The position numbers and the translations under genes are program-made. Positions 46,516 to 58,400 of a stretch of 64,000 bases of DNA are shown piece after piece. Under the pieces are notes generated by a model, which saw only the letters and a program-made list of their open reading frames with translations, searched no databases and was not told the origin of the DNA. Position 1 is the stretch's first letter. Every line of letters begins with the position of its first letter. This DNA is from Thereva unica. Lineage: Eukaryota > Arthropoda > Insecta > Diptera > Therevidae. The stretch spans positions 29,000,942 to 29,064,941 of the forward strand of contig OX465281.1 of assembly GCA_949987705.1 (NCBI GenBank), read 5' to 3'.

Positions 46516-48671
46516 TGTTTAGGCTATATTAAAAGCCTTAACCTGGAAGGTTTTTAACGACGGGGTTGGCACAATAAACCAAATAAAATATGCCGCATTG
46601 CCCCCCAAGGCGCCCCTAAAGAAGAATAGCAATAGAATAAGGTTAGCACAGAATAAGGTTAAGGTTAGAGTTATGACTAACACGGATGTTAAAGTAGATG
46701 GCAATGATCCCCGCGTCGGAGCTTGACCACTGATTGTGCGCGATAAAGTTTTGTCAGGGATGGCACATTCCCACCATGGCTCAGCGGCTCGATGGCGGAA
46801 CAGATGGCGTCTTAACCGATAAGTTTGAGGGACCTTTTTTGCAATTCATCTAAGCATCCTAAAGTGTTTTCTGACGCCATATTACTTTTAAAGTAAATAT
46901 GAACGTCTCATTTTTTCATTATTTAGCCTTGTTATCTCTCGCCCTAGGTTACCTACTTACTTTTTGTGCTCTACCTTGGGGAAGTGATCCTGAGCTCTGA
47001 CAACTGCTTCTTCCGCCGATACCAATTCCAAGCCGATGTCATCCAATTGTGACGCTTATCCCAGTATAATATCCGTATTAACACAATTAATAATGTTGTT
47101 CACTTAATCGTTTATCAGTATATAATTGAGTTTATCCAAATTGCTCCAGCAGCACTATTAGTGGCACCACAATTCCCCGCACTTCTAGTATTAAAGAAAT
47201 TCCTGTTCATTACTAAACTAGATCTCTAGCGCTCCAATTAGCTCGAAACTTGCTGAACAGTTGATAACACCCCAATTGGCAAAAAATCCACAATCAGAAT
47301 AAGCAAAGATCAATCCGATAATGTAAGCAAAACAGGTCAACATTAACGAAGTCCCATGCTAGTAGAACAATATCACCGAAACGTGCTTCCTCCAATAACG
47401 ACGAGAGTGTGAAGCGAGTTCCTTGCTCCATCTTGCTTGGCACGCAGCGCGTTAAATTCATAAAAATCCATTCCCAGAGTGACGTAGGTGGCTGAAAGCC
47501 CGTTTTGCAATGCAAATTAACAAAATAAATATGTCAGAATAATTTCTTAGCTGGACAATCACAAGGGGCTTGAGATCGAGAGAATATGGAGGTGGTGGTT
47601 GAACATTAGAAGTTTTTAGATGGGAAGTAATAGTTTTTTTTGTTTTTTTTTAGAAGGTAGATAGAATTTGCGTTACATAAAGAACGTGGAAGCGGAAGAT
47701 TCGCTGAAACATAATTTCGCATTACTCACGTTCTTTTTTGTGTGGTTTCCGAGAATCGGAGACGCGAGAAGTATCAAACTTGTTATTCTTGATACAATGA
47801 AATCCACACGAAAAAAAACAAGCAAATCATTTCCCACGAGACATTTTATATTGTTTCCTGTCGAGGTTCTTCATTCTGGGCAAATGGGGGGATTCCTTTC
47901 TCGTGTGCAGAGACTACTCAGCTTTAAAGCTTGCAGCCGTCGTCGCAAGAAGGGGCGTCTCGGCAGAATATCAAAAAGCAAAAGGAACACTTGTTGATGG
48001 TCTTCTCATAAATATTAATAAACAAGAGTATACATGCTTTCTCACAACAAGACTAGCTAGATTCATAACTGTGGGTTAAGCGCTAAGGTTGGGGCTGCAC
48101 CAGGCCATACACGAAAAATAGTTGCGTAATTTAAAACTAGTGTGGAAATTCCACTTTGATCTCGAGTTTGGCTGGCGCTTGTCCCTCACGTGTAGCGAGT
48201 GGGGCACTTAAATGCAGCGTGATTAAGTGATGGATGGATGGCTTGTTGCACATTTTTCCCCACAGGCAGTTCTATACCCTCAGCACATTGAAATCATAAC
48301 AATAATCAAGGGGCACCCAGCGCTCCCACGATATACGATAAATTCCAGACTTTCTCTCCGCCCATGGGGCTTTAATATCATTGCAGCAATCGAAATCAAA
48401 TTGTATCGCATTCCGCGCCGCGCGCTTCCAAAGCAAATTAATTCAGTTTCTCCTGCAACACACTGAGATAGCAAAATGCATTTTTTTCTACATGTAAATC
48501 TGATCTCTTCTTGCGAAGTTAGTGGATACCTAGCGCAAAAAAACGGCAGGTGCTGGTGCAGCATGATTTCTTGCCATTTTCTGAGGGGCAGCCTCAAAAA
48601 AGAAGGAACAAAGTAAACAACTGTCAAGATCCAGTCCGAGATGCGAAATCAACACTTGTTTGGCCACTCAC
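46516..48671. other. No coding gene recognised
   Basis: Frames of up to 115 codons occur but none carries a recognised domain or a splice-supported structure. On the inferred model this is part of the long 5' intron of Ack. Confidence 0.35.
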
Positions 48672-48857
48672 CTTCTTTAGCGGCGGTTTTACTTAATTGA
48701 ACAACTGCAAACACGTCATTTTAGTATTCGCACGACATTAACTGAACATTACACTATTTTTATTGGGGTAAAACGCATTTAATATTTGCACAACTAACAA
48801 TTCGCTCAGCGCTTCTTCGACAAACAAAACAAATCACGACGGCAGATGGCTACTGAA
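48672..48857 (-). other. Non-coding first exon, candidate 5' exon of Ack
   Basis: On the minus strand an initiator-like TTCAGT (near 48855) opens about 185 nt ending AAAGAAG|GTGAGT, a near-perfect splice donor at 48672/48671. It contains a 9-codon upstream ORF (48719-48693). The next minus-strand acceptor I can place is at the Ack start exon (30925), so I infer, without proof, that this is the 5' UTR exon of Ack across a 17.7-kb repeat-filled intron. Confidence 0.4.
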
Positions 48858-49410
48858 CTATAATTTCTGGGAAGGCTGGTTTTGACGTTTTCAGCCGTGG
48901 GATTTCCATTTCTCCGCTCTTGGGTGGAGTTGGTCTATTGTGTGCAAGATGTCGTCTTGAGATTATACGTTTCTAAATACTGTAAAAACGTTTTATTATT
49001 TTTAAAATAATTAAAAAAATCAATAATTATATTTTATAATAATTTAAAAAAATTAGTATTTCATAAAAAATACCAATAACTACTTTTAACATTCATATTC
49101 ATATAATAAACTAAAAAACCCCATATGGCACTTCCATCCACCAAAAAAATTCAAATTTTCCAGCTCCAGTAGACCAATCCGAAAATTCCATCATTCCCAT
49201 ATTTCAATTCCATATGTTCGTATTGTATTTTCATTTTACAGTTGCAGTCTGGTTTTGAAAATTTGTGTTGTAGCTTTTCCCGGATTAATTTTAAAGTGAA
49301 TTTCTTCACAAATCTATATTAATAAATCCGGGAAAATCGATTGTTTTTATTGAAGTTTTAAGTGTATATTGTTATTTATTTAAGAAAGTTAAAGAAAAAG
49401 GATAATTTAA
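48858..49410. promoter_or_regulatory. Divergent promoter and Incenp leader
   Basis: About 550 bp lie between the minus-strand exon and the Incenp ATG. The Incenp start is probably near 49245 (ACAGTTGCAGTC initiator-like). No TATA box is obvious on either side. Confidence 0.4.
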
Positions 49411-52400
49411 ATGGAAGAGATAATTTCACAGACAGAGAAAATATTTCTGTCAATTGAAGGCATAGCGAAATCATGGGAAGCGGAATTTGAGGTTTGTTTT
49501 ATTTAAATATGAAAAAAGTTAAATAAAAATGGTGATGAGGATATTAAAAGTGAATGAGGATTGTGTGAAAATGTGTAGAGATTGTTTGTTGATGATATAA
49601 ATTTGGTTTTAGTTTGGTTTTTTTATGTTTTGTTGATATTTTTAATTGGTTTCATACCGAAAAAAACGTTAAAAGGCGTCCATTTTCAACTTTGATGGTT
49701 TTTTAGCAGAAAAGATCTGTTGCTTTGCGCGATATCAAGTTGGCAGATGATGTGGTTCCTTTCTACAAGGGCGTGCGCTAAAATGTCCTTTTTACAAAAC
49801 TGGTTCTGAATGGTACAATATCACCAGAACAATGAAATTATTATTATGATGTTCACTGATAATTAGGAAAGATCTTGAAGCGCCTGTAAAAATTTACATC
49901 AAATATTTCTCTCAGCTGCACATGGGGTACACAAGAGTCAACAGTTTTTACTATGGTTCATTCACAAATTCTAGTCTAGTGGCCTACCTTATCGTTAATC
50001 ACGGAGCCTCTTCGTTATAAGGCTTTTCATATAGGCTAAAATTGATTTAGGATTCATATCCCAATTGCCAGGGGCAGCATGGAAGTCGTGAAGGAAAAGA
50101 CTCAAAATCCTTCCTGTGGCTGCACAGCAAGAACTCTACAGTTTCGGGACCTATCCAAGCCTGTTCTGTTTAGATGATAACTGAGCGATCAGTGTCCGTA
50201 AGAGCTCTGCTATTCTTTTTAACTTCCACCTCTTGAGATTTAAAAGTTTGCCATCCGCCTTGGGTTCTTGTTCGGCTACGTCGAAACGAAATAGCTGCTC
50301 GTACCAATTTCTGATGGCTGATCTTACGTGGCATCTGGCTAATGGGCCGTCCACACTACGCAGACTTGGATCCCACGCGCTTTTCGCTGTACGGCCTCAG
50401 ACAAAAGCGCGCATGAGCTTTAAATCGCGAGCAAATTGAGAAAACAAATCAATTTTCATATGAAAGGCCGTATGCGCTTCTGAAAAGCCCGTATTGTGTG
50501 GACGTAAAATGTACCTTTTTAAGCACTGCCTTTTGCCCGTGCAGTTTGGTCGTGCTGCCTTTGCCATTAAAAATATCACAAAAAAGCCATTAAACTCTAT
50601 ATGAAAAAAAGAGGCAAAAGCGCGTATGACCTAAGTCCGCGTAGTGTGGACACACCATAATGGGCCGTCCACACTACGCGGACTTAGATCCCACGCGCTT
50701 TTCGCCGTACGGCCTTTGAGAAAAGTGCGCATGAGCTCTGAATCGTGAGTAAATTGAGAAAGCAAATCAATTTTTATTTGAAAAATCGTACGCGCTTTTG
50801 AAAAGCCCGTATTGTGTAGACGTACAATGTACCTTTTTAAGCACAGCCTTTGGTCCGCGCAGTTTGACCGTACTGCCTTGGCCATCAAAAATATCGCAAA
50901 AAAAGGCATTAAACTCTATATGAAAAAAAGAGGCAAAAGCGTGTATGACCTAAGTCCGCGTAGTGTGGATGCACCATAAGCTGCAGAAAGGTTGCGGACC
51001 AACAAGTGATGCGTATGACCTTCTCCAGTTAGTTATGACCGTCGTATATAGCCAAAATATTTACTTCGGTTTGAGGCTCCAGGTTTTGCCTACAAGTATG
51101 ACAGATATGTAAGCCCTGGGAAGGAGCTAGTCTCGTCGCGCAGCCATGTTGTGGTCGGATACATCTCGACTACAACTTAAGACCCTACCGACATTATGCT
51201 AAGGTGGATAGGTGCAGGAATGGAGAGTACTCCACAAAGTGCTGCTGGCGGAATCCCCGGTGAAGCAACTCTGGAAAAAAATGATTCCTCTATTGCCGCT
51301 ACAGGCGGGGCTGGGCCCCTAAAATCACCACTCCAATCCTCAAGGGGGAAACTTCCCCAGCCCAGTAAGGCTCTCAAAAAGGGGAGGAGGAAAAATCTCT
51401 TCATGAAGTGAGTACTGCTTCCATTTTGAAGCTTGTCCAGATAAACCTTCATCACGCCAAGGCTGCTTCTGCAATACTTGAAAAAAGGTTTATCTCGGGT
51501 AATTTAGATGTGGCCCTAATCCAAGAGCCATGGGTGTACCGAGGAAGAGTATGTGGCCTCGGTACTAATGTTAGGAGACTGATCTACTCCACCGAGGATG
51601 ACTGCCCCAAAGCAGCACTGCTCATGGGGAAGAGACTAACTTGCCTTCCACTTTCGCTGTTCGTATCCAGAGATCTGGTTGCAGCTGAGTTAGTGCTGCT
51701 TGGAGACGTAGGAATGCCCAGGCTTGTCATAGCCTCGGCCTACTTCCTGGAGAAGAGCCTGCCCCACCACCGCCAGATTTCAGGAGACTTGTGGAGAAGT
51801 GCACTAGGAGGAATATTCAATGGTTGCGACGCTAACGCGCACCACCTTGTGTGGGAAAGCACCAATACTAATTCTAGTGGCAAATACCTCCTTGATTTCA
51901 ATACTACCTACAATTTACAGGTTATGAGCAAGGGGCACGAGCCTACCTTTTCTAATGTGACTAGGCAAGAGGTGATTGACTTGACTCTTGCTAGCACATT
52001 CGTCAGTTCCAGAATACTGAACTGGCAAGTCTCAAGTGAGCCATCAATGTCTGATCATAGACATATAAGGTTTAACTTGTGAGCTTCTGCAATATCCTCG
52101 GAAGCATTTAGGATTCGGCGGAAGATTGACTGGGCCTATCGCACAGCCCTCAGGTTAGGAGTCAGCCATGTTGATAATAATTTCACCACTGAGGCCGATC
52201 TCGACCTTGTGTCTACCAATCTGCAGGAAACGAGCATCGCAGCCTTCCAAAGTAGCTGCCCTGCGAAACCTCGAAGCATCAACGGAAAGGTTTCATGGTG
52301 ATTTCTGCAGGCAAAGGAGAGAAGCGAAAAGGGGGATGGTCATTGTTAGAATCTTTTCATTTTTGGCTATAGACCGTAGTTTTCGAGTTATTATCGAAAA

Positions 52401-55400
52401 ACTGAAAAGGGAACCTTTAGAGCCAATTCTGGAAGAGATTACTAGACGGGCCCTATGCCCAATTGAAAAATGATGCCTTCTGAAATGGTAACATTAAAGT
52501 GGGTCCACACATAACAAACATTTGCAAAATAACAGTTGACTAGGGAGTAGATAAATGTTTTTAGAATGTTTGAAAATGTTTCCAAACATTCGTTAAACAT
52601 TTGAAGTTTTGCGAGAAAAATGTTTTCCGAAATGTTTGGTAACTTCTGTGCCTGTTCGATAGGAAAAACAGATTCTTCATTTGCCACAATTTCATCAGGA
52701 TTTGTTCCCTTATCTCTCACTTCAGAGTTCAATGTTATTGAATAACCCCCTTCGTTTAGATTTTTGCCCGTACCTTCTAGAGTTGAGTAGGACTTACACG
52801 AGGCAGTACTTTTGTCCCTTATACGATGGTAAATTGTACTGAGGCCTCAATTTTTAAAATGTCCTGGTTCAAAAATATATAGGACATTGTTTTGAGCGAG
52901 ATAAACGAGATTTTTTTTATGTGACATGGTCAAGCTCAAGAATCACCCTTTGTACCAATTCATATTATAATCGTGTCCTACCCAATACACTAGCTCATCT
53001 TCTTTTTCTGATGCCGCTTTAATATCTTTCGTAATTATTCCGGAAGATTTTCTGTGCCCCTCTTTGTCACTAACTCCTTCACGTCACACTGGTAAGTCTT
53101 TCGCAATTAATTTTAAGGAATCACTAGGCTTTATTTTATTTTTATAGTCGTTACTTCACTTATCCCATAAATTTCGATGGACAGAATACTCTTGAAATTT
53201 AATTATTGTTGTTTTATTTCACTCCTCATTCATGAAAAATGTCCGGACACGGCTTTAGTCAAACTGTTACTAAAGAACCGTAGAATTTTGGTATAGTAAT
53301 AAACCGGTAGCAAATTACTATAACTTATATAATAAATTTTAAATAAACAAAATTCAGCAATAACATGTTTTCCTCCACTTTTTCTTGCAGGCGGCTGAAG
53401 CCAAATTAGATGCAATAGCATTTAGAAGTAATGAGAAGGAGAATATACCCCAAAGTAAAAAGCGGCCAAAACGAGTAAACAGGGTTCACAGTTTCGATTG
53501 TAAATAATGAATAAAATAATTAGTTGTTGAAATAATTAAAAATGTAATATTTTAGCTGATGAAAATGTTACTTTCGACAAACATGACTTGACATCTGAAA
53601 CAACAATACTTGATGAGGTAAATTCTTCTCGTCCTGTTCGTGCTGCAAAACTAAAAGTTGAGAACTTATTGGTAAAAAAAAGTTGCTAAAAAAATACATA
53701 CAATTGTTACATTTAAATTTTTTTCCTTCAGAAAGAAAGACCTATAAACACTAAGCTCCGTCGGCCGACAAATACTCCCTCTGATGTTACAATTAAGGCT
53801 GAGAAACATTCTGATGTTTTTAATTCTAATAAACATGCTAAGGAAAAGGATAAAATTTGCGAAACCACCACCGAGCCGGTAAAGCGTAAATCTTCAGAAA
53901 TAGATGTTAATGGAAAAGAAACAGACGCTGAAGAAACGTCTAAAAAAGTAAAGGTTTAATGCGATGTACTTTTTGTATTTTATTTGTCTTATTCATTCAA
54001 GTTTTAAATAACTATTTTTTTATTGAAACTTTTTTCTTTTTGACACACAGACTGATGAATCAGTGGAAATATTGACTAATCAGCAGCTTGCAGTTGTTGA
54101 ACTTTCTGATGATGAAACAGACAAGATGCCACCGCCAGCTACTGTTCCTGTTCCTAGAAAACGTAGTTTATTTTGTTTGTAATTGGATTAATGTTGTTAT
54201 AAATATTATGTTTTTTATAGGGAATTTACGTAATCGAGTCAAGGATTCAATCAAAGAGAAGGAATCAGAAGAAGAGCCACCCTCGATTAAAGCAGAAAAG
54301 CAAAGCTTGTGCAAGGCTGAGAAAGATAATAGTGAAAAAACTGAAACTATTATCGCAGAGGTAATCAAAATGATCCAAATGAACCAACTTATTGTATTAT
54401 GAAATCTTATATGTTAAATTTGATCTAAATTAATATGGTATGGTATCGTGCACAAATGAGGTGTTACGATCCATCCGAGGAGCGCGTTTTGTAGTAATAA
54501 TTCAGATCGAATCAGCAAGCCGATAACGCGAGATATGTTGAAACTAGGATCGCTTAAGTGGATGTTTTTTTGGAATGGGCCAATGTACGATCGAGGTGTT
54601 ACTGTTCGGCTCATCAGATGCTATTTTCGTGAGAACGAACGCTTCCAGATTGGTTGTGAATTTGTTTGAAGATGAACTGACGCATTCCTTGTTAGTACGA
54701 ATTCACCTATCCCAGAAGTGTTGAGCTGTTCCTTGCGGGGCGTGAAACTCAGCCGTCGAATGAATCGTTCATTGGCGAAGTTGAGCTGGGACCTAGAATC
54801 GAGTACTGATCTTTCGTTTACGGTAGGTCCGTTACATCCATTATTGCTCTTGCAAGAAATAGGTATGTCGGGGAACGTTTACACGGTGCCCCTTGTTGGG
54901 TGCGGCTGCTAAGTTTGCTGGAGCAGCAACGATCTCTTGCTGTGGTGTAGGTCTCTGAGTGGACCTTGAATTATCGTGCAGTGTGGTACTGTGTTTCTCC
55001 ACACATTTAGCAGTGTCTTCCTTTTTATTTAGATAATGAATGCCCAATTCTGTCGAGCTCAAGCCTGCGGAAACCGGCCCCACGATGTGGTGTACGAGAG
55101 GGTTCCAACTGTTTAGACCTAGGAAGCTGCACGGCCTTTATTGGCTGAATATGAATTAATTCCTTGAAGAGATCTCGGAACTGTTCCCATATAATTTTGT
55201 TTCGTGAATGCCAAGAGCAGCCATGAGCGCATGCTAGCGTCCAAAAATCTAGCTTGTTCTTCGTCGGTCATTCTCCTTTGTCATCTGCTGATTTCTCAGG
55301 GTTCTTTTCTTCTTCCTGACGGCCAGGCTTTTAGTCCTGCGAGAAGTTGACGCATCGACAGACTCTGAGGGGGGCAGTGCGATCGGAAACATATACACGG

Positions 55401-58400
55401 TCGTCGAAGCAAATCACCCGGAAAATGGTTTGGGTGATACAATTTTAAAGCAGCGTCCGTGCGCTTTTGCTTCACTTGACATCAGGCGAAGTCGATCTGG
55501 ATTTAACAGGGTCTGTGGCTTAAGGACGTTTAAATTTAATCTCTTTTATAAAAGTAAGGGAAACCTCAGAACAGGTATTCTGGTCAAAAATAATATAAGC
55601 ACTTTTCTTCACCCTCAATTTAGTGACGAAGACCTTACAGTGGTCGACGTAGAGTTAAAACAGATGAAGATCCTGAATTTGGATGGCCTCTTTCTATCTA
55701 GACCACGAAGATAAGGGCCCTCTACCTCCTGTGGCTTTCCAGGATCTGGTAAGATACACCGATGCAAGCAAGGTCCTGGTTATGGGAGGTGCTGCGAATG
55801 TACACCATACACAATGGGGCAGCACGAATACCAATGATCGAGATGAGGTTATTTTTAACTACCTACTAAACAACAAGCTTGCAAACAAAGATAATGATCC
55901 CACCTTTGTTACTAAAAAACCAACCCCACGAGAACCGACTTCTGCAAACCCGAAATTACCCTCACGAGGAACTATGGAGTCCAGATCACTTCACTTCGTG
56001 AATGGAGAAATATACCACAGAATATTCAGGATGCCAAATGCGACAGTCGGGAATGCAAGAATTATCACGGTATTAGCCTCCTTTCCACCGTCTGCAAAAT
56101 ATTTACGAAAATCATACAATCGAGGCTACAGAAACATCCAGAACAAACGAGTCAAAAAGAACAAGTCGGATTTAGACCACATCGAGGATGCTCTCCGTCA
56201 GCTAATCGAAGAAAGAATTCGTTGCGGCAGACGTTGTCGTCGTTTTCATCGATTTCAAATTCGCTTTCGATTGGAACAGATTGTGGAGAGCCTTGAAAGT
56301 CGAACACGTGCCACTGAAAATCATCCAACTGCTCCAAGCGTCACGGAAAAGACCAAAGTGCTCACAACGGACAAATCGAAAGCCAGTGTTAAACTCGATG
56401 GAACCCAATTCGAACAGGTTCCGATTTTCAAATATTTGGGATCACTGGTTGAGGAAAAGAAAGGAACATATATTACTATCAAATCCAAAGTACGCTTTAA
56501 TGTACGTTCACGTGTATCCTGCCGATTCTGCTTTATGGGTCGGAAACGTGGACACTGCTCAAGCCGGACGTCAGCAGGCTCGAGGTCTTCCTCGATGCGA
56601 TGCTTGAGGTAGATTCTCGGTGTTTCACTCAGCGAACGCCTTCGAAATGAGGCAGTTAGACAAAGATGTGACACTAATCGAAGGAGAAATACAAAAACTA
56701 CGTCTACGGTGGCACACATGCGAATGGATGATAAGCGCTTGCCACGTAAACTTTTCTGGCAGGACCGTCCGGCAGACTGGAGTATTCAACGATTGGCACC
56801 GAAGAATACTTGGCTAAGGAATATCGAGGGTGACATAAAGAATCAACGATTATCAGTTATCGAGGCACGAGGCGTCCCCAAAAATCGTCAAGAATGGAAA
56901 CGGATCGTGAATGGAGTTCGAGACCCAGCGGCACCGCTAGCAGCGTATCTGTTACGGGGATGTCCCGCTCGAACCGTTAGGTAATGGATCAAACAAGAAA
57001 AAGCGTTTTAATTTGCTTCTTCTGTCGACTTTTCACGGTAAATTGCGCCCGAGTTTGAAATTAAAAACTAAAAACAAATAAATTTTGCTATTTCTGGGGG
57101 TTCTAAAATCGTAATGTAAGACAAACCTTGACCCCTAACTCCCTCCAGGTCACTAGACCGTATTGCTTGCAAAGCATACGTTTTTGTGCTGCGACTGCGA
57201 GTTTATAGCGCTTATTTCTTTACTTATTAAAAATAAAAACAATGATTATTTTCCTTTCTATTTCCAGGCTACTCCAATTAAAAAGGAAAAAAATTCTGAT
57301 GTTAATTTGCCTCAACAATCAAAAAAGAAAAAAGGCCGCCCCATAAAGCATAGGCCAATCAAAACTGAACCATCAATTGATGAGAATACAGAAAATCCGC
57401 CGCAGGCAACGGTAGCTAATGAAAATACCGAAAAGGAACCTGCTGGCAATAAGACTATAGAAAATAACACTGAAAAAAATACGAGCGCAGAATCAGTTTA
57501 TGAAGATGCTCTCACGGGAAATGTAAATAAACCGAAACTATCAAAATCTATAGATTCAATGAAATCACAAAATGCTGTTGTTTTGATAGCTAAAATGAAG
57601 ACGCCCCCAGTAAAACTTATACCTGAAACTAGTCCTGAAAAGGCAAATGATGCAACATTTGTATCGGCAGCAGATGATGTTCCACCAGTTCCAACGCAGA
57701 ATGATGCCACATTCGTAACAAATGATGATACTGATCCCATATCACAACCAGCCAATGATGCTACATTTGTAGCTCCAGCACAGAGCACCTTTGTATTGCA
57801 AAAAGATGAAGATGTTAATTCTCCAAATTTAACGGTTAATTTAGATAAGAAGCAATCAGAATCTTCACCGCCGTGCAATGATGAAACATTCGATGTAAAT
57901 AATCCTAAATCAGTTAAAGATTTAACAGAAGATAATAAGAAAAATGATGAGAATTGTAATAGTTTATTAACCGATGATGATTCCGAGGAGGAAGTAGAAG
58001 AGTCTCCACCACCGATGCCGGTTTCAACACAGAAGAAGGCACTGTTTAAGTGAGTAGATATAATATTAGTAAAATTTCACATTATGATTTTAAATATTAT
58101 TTTAGCCCATTTGTTGGGAGTCCTGTTAAAAAAAGAGTGGCAGCCTTTGAAAAGGCCGCTTGTGCCTCGCCTGCACTTCCGTTGCGTACAAGGACAAGGC
58201 TAGCTACTAAGGAAAATAAGGAATTAGAGGTGAGTTTTATTTTAGAATATATTTCTGTTGCACGCAAAGGCAACATATTTTTAAACGTTTAACATTATTC
58301 AATTTAATAGGGATCGCTTAAATACAAGTGATCTCCCCGTTGGTTAGTAATAATAAATAGAATACTATAAAAGCTAGACAAAGGGGAGCGAAGGGGATAA

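Noticed and set aside
47294..48000. Frames of 73 and 109 codons as possible genes upstream of Incenp
   Set aside because: No domain, no splice sites in agreement, and low-complexity basic composition in the second.
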